Below are positions 1 to 12,235 of a stretch of DNA of 64,000 nt, piece by piece (position 1 is the stretch's first letter; every line of letters starts with the position of its first letter). Below the pieces are notes generated by a model. It saw nothing but the letters and a program-made list of their open reading frames with translations. It did not search any database and had not been told where the DNA came from. The position numbers and the translations under genes are program-made. Origin of the DNA: Cristatella mucedo (lineage: Eukaryota; Bryozoa; Phylactolaemata; Cristatellidae); NCBI GenBank assembly GCA_009760855.2, contig WPIO01000108.1, positions 1,127,501-1,191,500 on the forward strand. Direction: 5' to 3'.

Positions 1-961
1 CACCTAGAGCGGCATGCACCGGGTCTCGAGAATGCGATTGACCGGATAAAGTGGCGAAACCGACCACGTGGGGTTGTCATGTGACCACATGGGGTTGTCC
101 ACCCCCGCTTACTAGGTCGGCACTGACCCGGCTCGCAGCAAGCCACAGCCAGCGTCCAACAGATGAACCGGCAGCTGATGAACGCAGCCAGCGAATGCGA
201 ATGATCCGGGCGCGAGCTGGCGAAAGTGAAAGTGAAAGTGCAGCCGCCGCTCTGCATGCAGTCTGCGAGCCAACGTCGAGTCGAGGTAGCTCATTCTGAG
301 CAGAGGGCCAGCAAAGCCGTCAAAGCCGGGAGAATTGGGTTCCCACGGATTGCTGGACGTGGACACGACTGCTTCCGCTGGAGCGGCTCCAACCGCCCGT
401 GCCCGCAGCGCAGGCACGGGCGAGCGGTCGTATCTGCCCGCGCTCGAGCGCGCGTAAGTGGAGAGTTAACTCGCAGAGGATTTACAAGCCCGGGTTTCGC
501 GCGCCGCCGCTGGGAAGAGTCAGCGGGCGAGATTCTCGCGAGTCTCGCTCTCACGAGCGCTCCATTGGCAGAGCATCCATCTGAGGATCCGTAACCGAGG
601 GGCGGATCGCCTCCCGATCGCGGGTTTTCCTTTTTTGTTCAGCGCCAGCTGTCGAGCAGACGACCTCTGCTCACTCAGTGTATTGAAGATTTTTGTTCAA
701 ACATTATCTGGCAAATTGCACTGGAATTGCCTGGTTAAGCAGCGGATAAACTGACGCCGTTTAAGAAATAGCTTAAGCTTCGTAGGCGGAGCTCAAACGG
801 TTACCGTTCTCTGCACGGATGTCTGTTGCAACCCACGAGATCCCGCCGCCTGATCGACGCTTTCATCGCTGGGTAAAAGAGACCAGTTAAGAATTAGAGC
901 GTATCTTGCCACGCTTCAAATAGGAGCTTCAACGACGATCGTGGAGCTGAGGTCGCGTAGA
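1..961. other. GC-rich intergenic sequence
   Basis: No gene is supported here. Several short open frames overlap on both strands, as expected from GC-rich non-coding DNA. Positions 61-100 hold two imperfect copies of a 20-bp unit, one with the E-box CACGTG and the other with CACATG. Positions 222-240 hold an IRF-type GAAAGT repeat, listed separately. It could be a distal promoter, but no adjacent first exon was found. Confidence 0.5.
222..240 (+). promoter_or_regulatory. IRF/ISRE-like triple GAAAGT repeat
   Basis: Three head-to-tail GAAAGT units form a GAAANNGAAANNGAAA pattern, which is the known binding pattern of interferon regulatory factor DNA-binding domains. It sits in GC-rich DNA. No transcription unit is visible next to it, so function is conjecture. 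Confidence 0.25.
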
Positions 962-1165
962 TGCGAAAAAATAAATAATATAATTGATTTGTATAGCACC
1001 ATAAGAGAACTTATGAATCTCTATTCAGGCGCTTCACATATGCCACGGGGCTTGAGCCCACGACCTCGGTCATCGAAGGTACATTCACCTTGACCTTCGT
1101 TCAAGGCGAGCACCTTGACCGCTGGGCGTATCCCGAGCGGCAAAGCGACAGATCTTGTAGAAATC
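962..1165 (-). repeat. tRNA-derived SINE with LINE-like 3' hairpin (SINE-B, copy 1)
   Basis: Read on the minus strand, a tRNA-like stretch with a B-box-like GGGCTCAAGCC is followed by GTGAAGCGCC, an inner AGAGATT/AGTTCTCT pair and GGTGCTATACAAAT. That last part has the same layout as the 3' hairpin of the L2-like LINEs in this window. A second copy lies at 54955-55130 and a partial one near 8725. The 5' limit is approximate. Confidence 0.6.
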
Positions 1166-1387
1166 CAGCGGCCTCCGATTCGTGCGGCATCGAGTCTTTG
1201 TAAAATGTTCCTAGTCAACAGGCGATACCCCGAGTTGCAACGCTATGAATTGGTAGCAATGCACTTGGGAGTTTAGACGATACATCTTTTTCGCCAACTC
1301 CTACCGGCAGCTAATCTGCCAAAGCAGAGAATGTACTAGCAACGGCCGAGGTGAATACTTGAGGTGCGTCGTGTCATAAGAAAGCCT

Positions 1388-1482
1388 GGTTTAGATGGCG
1401 AGTCTTGCTTCCTACCAACGCGAGTCTTTAGTGTATACGTCACCAATACGGCGGTGAGGGCGGTCAAAGACACAGGGATGAC
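1388..1482 (-). repeat. Dispersed ~100-bp repeat, single copy
   Basis: Its reverse complement matches most positions of the tandem units at 9914-10090, including the shared core TGGTGACGTATA, a GACCGCCC block near one end and AGGAAGCAAGACTCGCC followed by AAACCAGGCTT near the other. No coding content. Possibly part of an unrecognised non-autonomous element. Confidence 0.6.
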
Positions 1483-2460
<978 letters not shown>

Positions 2461-3170
2461 GTGCACACAGCCATTGTGCTGCCGTCGCTCGAAGCCTCGA
2501 GAAATTTTTTCACTTCCAACTGCAGCGGCGATTGCTTCACCACAGCTAAGCTTTGCTCCAAGGATCTTGCCTGCTCAAATGCTCGCCCGAATACTCCGCG
2601 TCACAGCTGGAATTCAGCCACTCATTCCAGTGTCACTGGGCTCACTCGGCAGGCACGAGATTCAGCACATCGGACTTGGCGCACAAGTTACAGCAGGTTA
2701 CAGCCCAGTTACAACCTTGACCTCAGCAGCAGCCATGGCCACATCCCGAGCTGGAGTTTGAGTTTTTCCTTTCTCGGAAGGGCCGCCTCGTCTCGACGTA
2801 CCCTCGCCTCCGAGCGGAACGAGGCTCGCTCGGAGGGGAGGTCAGCTGACCGTGAGGTCGGCGCTTCCGCTGACGAGCGCTTCCGCTGACGAGCGCTTCC
2901 GCTTCCCGCTCTTCCGCTTCCCTCGCCGCCCCCGAGGTGGCTCCTAGCGGGCGTGGCCCGACGTGCAGGCGCCGCTGCGTGCTCGGTGAACTGGTGAACC
3001 CGTCTTGCCCGCACAGATCGCAGCGGAGCGGCTCCGTGACGCTGCTTCCGCCGTGAACCGACTCGCCGCGAACCTGAGCGTCGCCGGCGCTATCGAAGCG
3101 CTGCCCGCATTGGCGGCCGCAAGCTTGTTGCCGCCGCCGGTGTTTCCTGGCGGCGAGCGAGCGCCGGCGC
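2461..3170. other. GC-rich region downstream of zinc-finger gene 1
   Basis: Lies 3' of the zinc-finger gene at 3171-4421 and may include its 3' UTR. Positions about 2861-2905 carry three copies of a ~17-bp unit built on CGCTTCCGCTGACGAG. No AATAAA on the minus strand is obvious here. Confidence 0.4.
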
Positions 3171-4421
3171 CTAGTCGAGCGCCGCCGGCGGAGCTCGCCA
3201 TCGCGTGCCGCCCACGTGACTGCCCACGTGTCTCGTCAGGGCACCTTTCGAGCCGTACCTGCAGCCGCAGTGGCTGCACGCGTGCACCAGCTTGTCACTG
3301 CTGCTGCTGCTGCCGCCTCCGACATCGCCGCCGCCATTGATGGCGCCTCCTCGTTCTGCGCCAGCGTTGCCCTTGTCTCTAGCGTTGCCTCTGCCGCCAG
3401 CCTTGCTACCGCTGCCGGGGGGCGTCGGCAGCTGAACAGACGACTCGGAGGAGCGGACGGCTGCAGCGGCTGCGTTCGGCTTTCGCTTCCGGCCAGCCAA
3501 GCTCGCCTTCTCGGCTTCTGCTGCTGCGGGTTGAGCAGACGACGGATGGAGAGCAGACGACGGGTGTTGCTCCTGCCGGTGCCGCTTCAGACGCCATCGG
3601 AGCGTGAACGCCTTCTCGCACTGGTCGCACGGGTGCGGCCTCTCGCCCGTGTGAGTCATCATGTGCAGCATCCAGGCCGTGTGCTGCGTGGACCGGTGGC
3701 CGCACACGGCGCACGCGTACGGCCGCTCGCCCGTGTGCACGAGCGCGTGCTGCCGCAGCGTGGACTGGTGGCCGAACTTCCGGCCGCACTGCTGGCACAC
3801 GTGCGGCCTCTTGTCGCTGTGCACGAGCATGTGGCGCGTGAGGTGGCTTCGCTGCGCGAACTTCCGGTCGCACTGCTGGCACCCGTGCGGCCTCTTGCCC
3901 GTGTGCATCGCCAGGTGCGTCTTGAGGTGGCTGAGCTGAGTGAAGCGCTGGCCGCACGCGTTGCAGCCGTACGGCCGCTCGCCCGTGTGCAGCAGCGCGT
4001 GCAGCCGCAGGTAGCTCTTGAACGCGAAGCGCTGGCCGCAGACGGCGCACACGTGCGGCCGCTCGCCGGCGTGCAGCAGCTGGTGGCTCCGCAGGTAGGC
4101 GGCCGAGTGGAAGCGCTTGCCGCACAGCTCGCACTCATCCGACTGCGGCTTGCCGCCGGCGTGACCGCGCATGTGCACCGACAGACTGTTCTGGAAGGCG
4201 AACTGCCGCCCGCACTTCTCACACTCGTACGGTTTCGTGTCGGCGTGCATGAACATGTGCTTGGCCAGGTAGCTCGCCGAGCGGTACGACTTTCCGCACT
4301 CGCCGCACACGACGTCCGCTGCGGCCGCGGAGGCGGCAGCGGCCGCCGCCGAGGAGTTGCCTCCCTCTGGCATAGCGGAGCCGCTCGCCACCTCCTCGTC
4401 GTGGTCGAGCGAGCCCGGCAT
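3171..4421 (-). CDS. Ten-finger C2H2 zinc-finger protein, single exon (416 aa)
   Basis: Predicted nuclear nucleic-acid-binding protein, probably a transcription regulator. Residues 1-36 are acidic then Ala/Ser-rich. Nine C2H2 fingers follow at about 39-286 in the usual C-x2-C-x12-H-x3/4-H form, joined by TGERP/TGKRP-type linkers (HAGGKPQ and HSDKRPH are variants). Residues 290-378 are a low-complexity Ala/Ser/Gly linker containing a basic GRKRKPN likely to act as a nuclear signal, and a tenth finger ends near 402. Finger 8 (C237, C240, H253, H257) has Ser where the core Phe normally sits. The ATG is the first Met after an in-frame TGA ten codons upstream. Codons are strongly G/C-ending. No KRAB, BTB or SCAN domain is visible. 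Orthology cannot be assigned. Confidence 0.9.
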   Translation of the reverse strand: MPGSLDHDEEVASGSAMPEGGNSSAAAAAASAAAADVVCGECGKSYRSASYLAKHMFMHADTKPYECEKCGRQFAFQNSLSVHMRGHAGGKPQSDECELCGKRFHSAAYLRSHQLLHAGERPHVCAVCGQRFAFKSYLRLHALLHTGERPYGCNACGQRFTQLSHLKTHLAMHTGKRPHGCQQCDRKFAQRSHLTRHMLVHSDKRPHVCQQCGRKFGHQSTLRQHALVHTGERPYACAVCGHRSTQHTAWMLHMMTHTGERPHPCDQCEKAFTLRWRLKRHRQEQHPSSALHPSSAQPAAAEAEKASLAGRKRKPNAAAAAVRSSESSVQLPTPPGSGSKAGGRGNARDKGNAGAERGGAINGGGDVGGGSSSSSDKLVHACSHCGCRYGSKGALTRHVGSHVGGTRWRAPPAALD

Positions 4422-4917
4422 GCTCCCGAAAGGACGGATGGACGAAAGAAGTCAAGGTCAAGGACGAAAGAAGTGCACGAGCCGGCAGCTCGACAGCAGC
4501 AGTCACCAGGCTTCGGCGGCTTGCGTGCTCACGTGCCCGACTCTAAGGACGGAAGAGGCGCCGATGTGTCCGAGACCGCGCAACGCGAGCCGAGGAGCCA
4601 ATCAGCTGCAACTTCCGACAGGAAGCAACTTGCCATCAGGCTAGGGGCAAAGCGTGCAGGAGGCTGCACGCAATCCTCCTCCCGTGACTGACAGACATAA
4701 AAGAATCGCAGGATACGGGCGGGCGGAGTGCAGGCCAGCAGAGTGCGAGGCGGCGGCTTCAGCTGCCGCCTCCCCGGTAGCAGAGCAGAGCGCCGAGCAG
4801 AAAGACAGAAGCTCTGCTCGCGGACGCCGAGGGACAACCGACAGCGTCGCACCAGCATGGCCCGGCATGGCTGCAGGAAGCCGAGCGCAGCGTTGCGCAG
4901 CCAATGAGTCGTGGCAC
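4422..4917 (-). promoter_or_regulatory. Putative CCAAT-box promoter of zinc-finger gene 1
   Basis: GC-rich sequence just upstream of the ATG at 4421. CCAAT elements lie at 4598-4603 (CCAATC) and 4901-4905, both reversed relative to the gene. NF-Y acts in either orientation. No TATA box was noticed. The transcription start is not placed. Confidence 0.4.
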
Positions 4918-4995
4918 CGCGCACGGCTTATGCAGGTTTGTGCACGGCTTATGGCGACGCACGGCTTATGGCAGCGCGCGAGTGCACGGCTGAAT
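4918..4995. repeat. Short minisatellite, GCACGGCTTATG unit
   Basis: About four diverged copies of GCACGGCTTATG with variable spacers, in the upstream flank of zinc-finger gene 1. A (TAGG)n run of about five units follows near 5061-5082. Confidence 0.75.
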
Positions 4996-5304
4996 GCAAG
5001 GGCAGCCGGCCTCGGTAGCCCGATGAAGCCTTTGCCAAACGAAAGCCTACGAATCGCTTGTTAGGTAGGTAGGTAGGTAGTTCCTTTTGCGTTTTCCTCA
5101 CTCACTCACGTCCACACTGGAGCTAGTAGGTGTGCGTTCGCGAGCATGTTTGGTGCGTGCAAAGTTAGTTTGCTACACTTCAAAGGTTGCATGCATGCAT
5201 TTTCGCCCCCAGTTTGCCCACGTCTGCATGCCGCCGCGAAATAAGCAACCCACTTTATGAACCTGCACCGGCAATAAGACCTAATATGCAACAGGTGAGC
5301 GGTG

Positions 5305-5625
5305 GTGGCAGGCACTAGGTTAGGCGGTCGCTTTTCACGACATCGGCCCCGCGGTCGTGGGTTTCGAATCCTGTGGTGGCCAATCCTTTAATAATAATAA
5401 TAATAATAATGCACTTGATAAAGCGCATTATTATCTCAGAGAACTCAATCTATTACCTCAGAGAACTCAATCTCTCTCTAGGCGCTTTACATTTGCTGCA
5501 AAGGGAAATGCAATTGAATGGTGAGTAATATCAGGCTTGATTTATTGCCGCTGTAAGTAGCGGTGATGATAGCCGTAAAGGCTCCTATGTCGCTATACAA
5601 AAGAGGCTGCTGAATGCTGCAGGTA
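5305..5625 (+). repeat. tRNA-derived SINE-A, copy 1, split by a LINE tail
   Basis: The 5' part (to about 5392) has the tRNA-like segment with a B-box-like GGGTTTCGAATCC. The 3' part resumes at about 5538 and contains GATAGCCGTAAAGGCTC and GCTATACAAAAGAGGCTG, shared with copies at 13056, 26632, 31583, 53345 and 54795. A minus-strand LINE 3' tail sits between the halves. Confidence 0.75.
5393..5537 (-). mobile_element. L2-like LINE 3' tail inserted in a SINE
   Basis: Begins with (ATA)n, then the reverse complement of the family hairpin and 3' UTR. TTTA occurs on both sides and may be a short target-site duplication. The hairpin is internally duplicated: CTCAGAGAACTCAATCT occurs twice. Confidence 0.75.
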
Positions 5626-5639
5626 TATACATATATAGA

Positions 5640-5667
5640 TACTATTATATATATATATAGATACTAT

Positions 5668-5714
<47 letters not shown>
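5640..5714. repeat. (TA)n microsatellite
   Basis: Two AT runs separated by AGATACTATTAC. The longer run ends at 5714. Confidence 0.95.
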
Positions 5715-5718
<4 letters not shown>

Positions 5719-6325
5719 GCGACATGCAGCACATGCTCGATACCTTTACGCCACCGTGTGCGTACGCAATCTCAGGGCAAAAGCTTTGGTGACCATAATA
5801 CATGCAAACAATAATGATAATAACCAAACAATAAGCAGCACACTGTCTTTACGGCATCTGTTAAGTGCCTAAAAACAGACTGCTATACAAACGTATTATT
5901 TTTGTAATTACTTATTGCATGCACACTTCACAAAGAGTAAATACTAGTTATATCGTATACATACAATAACTACTTGCCGGCGGTCAGCCAGTCAGACCTG
6001 TTTACTGACAGCACAACCCGCGCTAACACGTGGGATTCTGTGATCGTTGGATTTTTCGTGCGAACCGTCGACAGATATTTTTCTCGGTGCCCATGCCAAA
6101 CTCACAAGTACAAGTGTCTGGTGTACAAACTCAGTAAATGGCTCCATCGTAACCACCACACACGCCCTACACAAACGGCCGGCATAGCTGGGGGGGGGGC
6201 ACCACACCACCAAGCAGACACCCTACAGCCTCCCTTCAACCAGCGACAGAGCTCGACGATGTCATGAAAGAAATGTCACGCGAGCCATGAAAGCCGAGCC
6301 TCGCTACCAGATCCAGGCTACGCCG
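5715..6325. other. Intergenic, no gene seen
   Basis: No recognisable protein, RNA or repeat-family signal beyond short simple runs, including a G9 run near 6190. Confidence 0.4.
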
Positions 6326-6432
6326 CGAGGCTGCAAGTTGAGATCCGCGAGGCTGCAAGTTGAGATCCGCGAGGCTGCAAGTTCAAATCTGCAAGGCTGC
6401 CAGTTGAGATCTGCAAAGCTGCCAGTTCAGAT
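6326..6432 (+). repeat. 22-bp minisatellite
   Basis: About five decaying copies of a ~22-bp unit with core GGCTGCAAGTTGAGATC. Later copies carry CCAGTT in place of CAAGTT. An open frame crosses it only because the unit lacks stops. Confidence 0.8.
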
Positions 6433-8436
6433 CAGTGGCCGCTACTCAATCCCAGCTCAATCCGTACTGCAGATCAGTACAGTAGAATAGCACTAAGTAA
6501 TAGAAAGTACGAAGGGTCGTACAGTTGAAGGTCTTGCAATCGGCCGAGAGAGACGAGCTCGGCATTTAGCTACCAGGGAAGGAAGCAAGCATACACGCAT
6601 GAGTGAGACCGAATCTCCGGCATAGACTTCTCTGCAGCAAATGTATCATTCTTATTATTATCGGGGGTGGCGCCAGCGCCGGCGCGGACTGGGCATCGGG
6701 CACCCACCTCGAGTGACACGACAGTTTCGAGGAACGAAATAGCCGCGTGCCGCCGGGAAGCGGCGAACTGGAAAGGACCGCCCACTATCCGATTACACGC
6801 GGGCGATCCGTAACACAGCAAAATCATAGCAGTCGATGCGGCCAGCAACAATCCTACCTAGGCAGACTCCGAAAAGCTCGCCTGCCAGCGAGCACGTGCA
6901 CACCAAACCACCGGGCGAGAGCGAGCCGGATACGGAAACGAACATGGAAGCCCTGACCTTGGAGCTAGAGTTGTCCCCCTCAACCGTCGGCTGCTTTCCT
7001 TGAATGTTGGACGCTTCTGATCGATGTGCTTACTAGATGTATAGCTTATTTAGCTACCCTAAGCTTCCGGACTCCGCGCGGCTCGGGGGCTTCCGCAAGT
7101 GGTACTTCCACCCTCTTGAGACCTGAGGGCGTATCCACCCACGGAATGTTGACTGAAGTCCTCGCGGTCCAAGTTGTTCATGACCGGTTGGTCCAACTTT
7201 CCCCGACGTGCGCAACGCCATGTGACACTCTTGCCCCAATTCCGTTGATTATTCGGAGACGGTCGCGTGAAAGTTGGATCGCGTGCGTAGCTGTTCTTGC
7301 AAAATAAATGCACAGCAAACTGGCCGGCCAGCCACGGCTGCAATTGAGCCGCATTTGTACGCTATTACATGGCGACGGTCACCGACCAATTACGGTGGCG
7401 CAAAAACTCGTTCTCGGTAAACTAGCGCTGCAATAATTACAGCGGGATCGTCCCCACAGTTATCAGGAGCTTAATTGGACGATGGCATTCAAAACGCTAT
7501 CTTAACGGATCTGCCGACGTCCGGTTAGAGGTACGACGTTCAAACAGTTTATACAGGATCGTTCAATTAGACCTGTAGCCGAGACTGGGTGGGGAGGGTA
7601 CATAGCACTCGCTGACCTGACCTCGTCCCAGCTAAGGTACGCGTTCGCAAAAAAACTCATAGGGAACACACTTTCATAATGACGAGCAGCTCACAGTGCC
7701 CACGGACTTAGCTGAGTCATAATATGGGAGTTCTGTCAAGGCCGTGACATCTTGCCGCGTCATCAAAGTTCGCCACCTTGCCGCATGACGGACAGGCTGT
7801 CTCGCTTAGTAAGTAGAGACAATGAGCCTGGCCCTACTACCTAGCTACTCGTATGGATGGCAACCCGACTACTTTTAAGTGAGTGCTTCGATTGCCGGTA
7901 CGCACCAGCTTGCACGCATAACTGACCTGTCTTGCTGACTGAACCCTGTTTCTCGGCCGGCGGCTCGCAAGAAAAGGGAGGGGGTGTGGCCCAACTGATT
8001 CTCGAGGAGTTGGCTATTACTGCTGACGTCGCATGAGACTGATTGAGTCACGTGGGTAACTCAGCCGTTGGCGTCATTCTGTCTTGCTGCTGCTTCGAAA
8101 AGGATCCAGTATTATATTATTGTTAACTATAAGTTATGGGCACGAAACTTCCGGCAGTCTTCCGATTGCTCGGAGTTGAGCCGAATAATTCGAGCACCTT
8201 CAGCGGCGTCACGCCGCCGCTGCGACGATCAGGAGCTGGTAGGGCGCGTCGCTCTTGGCGCCGGTCGCATCCGGGTTCGGCAGGCAGCGTGCAGTCCTGG
8301 CCAGCGTCGAAGACCGGATCCAGCTCGCACCGAGCGGCCATGATACCGGGGCGTGACCGGTCCCTGCAAGTCGCGAGGAGGGACTCGTTCAAAGCGGTGT
8401 CCAAGTGGCATGCTAAAGTAAAAGTTACCCCCCCCC
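6433..8436. other. Intergenic, no gene seen
   Basis: Two kilobases with scattered short open frames on both strands, none resembling a known family or having a convincing splice context. No extended repeat match within the window was noticed. Confidence 0.4.
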
Positions 8437-8618
<182 letters not shown>

Positions 8619-8635
8619 AAGTGAGCAGCTGCAAC

Positions 8636-8705
8636 CCCCCTCCCCCGGTTAAGACCACGTGACCGGATAGCAGCAAGTCGATGGTCTGCAGTTCGAGTCT
8701 GCAGC
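8636..8705 (+). repeat. tRNA-like repeat, right copy beside GA array
   Basis: A C run, then CGGTTAAGACCACGTGACC with A-box-like spacing, then GTCGATGGTCTGCAGTTCGA as a B-box-like end. Probably a tRNA-derived SINE fragment or tRNA relic. No cloverleaf is evident. Confidence 0.5.
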
Positions 8706-8724
8706 TCTCTAGAACGCAACGAAA

Positions 8725-8800
8725 TAATATCCAGGCGCATTACACATGCCGCAGCACACGAGGCCACGACCCTCGTCGGCAAGAGGAAGGTGAGCACATT
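8725..8800 (-). repeat. Partial SINE-B (copy 2)
   Basis: CAGGCGCATTACACATGCCG followed by GAGGCCACGACC matches the minus-strand layout of the SINE-B copies at 962 and 54955. It is short and diverged. Confidence 0.4.
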
Positions 8801-9913
8801 AGCTCTGGCCAGACCACGGTGTGCATGCGAAGCAAAGGGTCTGCCACACAGAGCAGACACAGATCGTTGGTCTGTCAGCTCATAATCCAGAGCAACCAGT
8901 CCATCTATCGGCGAACGCTGTTAGGAAATAAGGCCTCTCTCGTTTGCAGCGGTCAGTTCTCGACAAACTAGACAGCGAATTCTGGGCTTAGAGGAAGCCG
9001 GGACCTCGGTTCCTTGGTTCCGGTCTGCGAACCGCCGTGGTTTCGTATTGTTTGCAACAATAGTCACCGAGTACAAGAGACAGGCCACGTAGCAGCAGTT
9101 GCAACACAGCTAAATTCTGAGCGTGCGAAGTAGATTACAAGTGAGCCAAAGTGAACCAAGGGAACCAATCACCGAGGGTACCAACAGAAAAAAGAAGAAA
9201 AATCAAGTATCTGACAGCCACTTACTGTCAGATGCCACCGACGCGATGCCGCAGGGTTATCGTCCAGTGGCCTCAAGAACGAGGCCCAGAACCGCAATCA
9301 ACCACGCCCCAACTTTTTACAGTCGTAATTGATTTACCGTCGTCGACTGAAGAAGCTGCAGACCAACCAAGGCTGCATTTTCAGACACACGGGGAAGCAA
9401 CACAAAGAAATCCGATCTGGCCGATGGTCAGGATTCGGACAAGATTGACTGTCCTTTCGAACCGGAACCGGAATCGAGACCAGATCGGGATCATCATCGG
9501 GTTCCGTCTGAGATCGATGGGACGACGCGAAGTCTTAACTGCACCGCAAGTTAACCAGACTTGAACAACGCAAAATGGCGTTGGGCAAAAAAAGCACACA
9601 GCAGAAGCACACGCTCGAACTAGAGTGGCATTGGCTGTCGAAAGAGTCGGGCGTGCCCTTAGCTAAAATGATTTTAAAAAAGAGATCGCAGCAGCAACAT
9701 CGACCGGTCGCCCTCACTCATTGGTCACGGACAGAAACAATGACGCGATTGAAAAAAACTGCTTCGCACCCCATGAGAACGACATGTCTTACTATAGAGA
9801 AAGTACTGAAAGTACTTACATACTTTAAATATGCTGGAAAAGAAGCTGATAACGTACATTGCATCATGAAGTGGAAGAGCGCAGTGGCAAGACGACAACG
9901 GACAATCCTCCCG
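8801..9913. other. Intergenic, no gene seen
   Basis: Open frames of up to about 137 codons overlap on both strands, but none shows a domain or a conserved-looking segment. Confidence 0.4.
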
Positions 9914-10090
9914 CAAGTCTTGGACCGCCCAACGCACTGCACTGGTGACGTATACACCAGAGACTAAAGCAGGTAGGAAGCAAGACTCGCCGCCCAAACC
10001 AGGCTTAAGTCTTGGACCGCCCAACCCACCGTACTGGTGACGTATATACCGAAGACTCAAGTAGGCAGGAAGCAGGTAGGTAGCATGACA
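9914..10090 (+). repeat. Tandem pair of the ~100-bp dispersed repeat
   Basis: Two head-to-tail units begin with AAGTCTTGGACCGCCCAAC, share ACTGGTGACGTATA and end in the AGGAAGCA region. The first unit is about 100 bp and the second is truncated. An inverted single copy lies at 1388-1482. Confidence 0.75.
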
Positions 10091-10971
10091 CATTACAGAA
10101 GCCTAGACTGAACGGCAGCAGCAGCAGAATCAGCAGCAGCTAATTTATCAGCAGCGATAAGCTTAGTGACTATCTGATTTATTTAGCAATTTACTTATTA
10201 TTTTACTAAAGTTCTTACGCTGACCCACAAGGCTGGCCCTCGGCAGAGGCAAGTCGGCCCGCGGTTTCGATCCGAAGTTGCTGATAAGTAGGGGCGGGGC
10301 CAGCGGACCCAGGAGACGGCGGAGACCCAGCCTCAAAGGGCATTACGGTGCTGAAGAGCGCTCATCTGCAGCTGGGCTGGAGGCCGGGGTTGAGGAAGAA
10401 TGCACGTTTTGCCGGAACCCACAACGGTGCGTGTCTCGGCCGCCTGGTTGTTACTAGTGAAGGCAAAACGGGCGGCGTGCTACTAAATAAATAGTGTTAC
10501 TAAATAAATTGTCAAGCGCATTGAAGAAAAGTGAAAATGCTTCCACGGTTGACAGGTGATGCAAACTCGATATTGTTCGAAATTCTTGGCAGGCCCGGTT
10601 TTGTATTAAACCCCTATACAAACCGCCGTCCTTCCTTCGCGTCAGCGTCAGTCCAGTGTCAGGAGTACCAAAGAAATTGTACCTTCAAATTTGCAGGTAA
10701 TTTCAAAGTACTTGCAACGGGTCCACTCGAACAACGGTTAAGGTTGAGGCTCGAAAATTTCACCCAACTTTTCCGTCACAATAATAAAAGGAAAGCTATA
10801 ATATTTATAATAATAGATTTATATAATAATAAAAGGAAAGCTCGAGATAGTTGATTCTATGACCTAGTACGTAGAGTATACTATAGTACTTACCTATCTA
10901 TCTCGTATAGGAAGCTCGAAATACTATTTATCGCTTTAGTCGGATTTAGCTTTCCTATTCGGTGGGAATGG
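10091..10971. other. Intergenic, no gene seen
   Basis: Mixed composition. ATAATAAAAGGAAAGCT occurs twice within 10780-10845. Nothing protein-like was recognised. Confidence 0.4.
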
Positions 10972-11040
10972 GATAATAATAATAATAACACTCCCTCAGG
11001 GAACTAAAGCTCTTCTCTAGGCGCTTTACATTTGCTAGGT
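10972..11040 (-). mobile_element. L2-like LINE 3' tail fragment
   Basis: (AATA)n-type tail followed by a reverse-complement family hairpin (CCCTCAGGGAAC, inner pair, CTAGGCGCTTTACATTTGCT). Confidence 0.65.
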
Positions 11041-11167
11041 TCTTGCTGACTACCAGTACTAGAAGCTTTGGTCTTAAGATAAGATGAAACTTGGTCGCGG
11101 ATGATTGCCGAGTTCCACCAGCAGCACCGTACGGTGCTCAATTTAGATACCCTTACTGCAGATGATG

Positions 11168-12235
<1,068 letters not shown>

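Noticed and set aside
3216-4691. 491-codon plus-strand frame over zinc-finger gene 1
   Set aside because: Opposite strand of a GC-rich finger array. The translation lacks any finger or other domain, while the minus strand gives ten perfect fingers.
8636-8705. Functional tRNA gene
   Set aside because: Box-like motifs are present but no acceptor stem or anticodon arm could be paired, and the unit is duplicated around a microsatellite.
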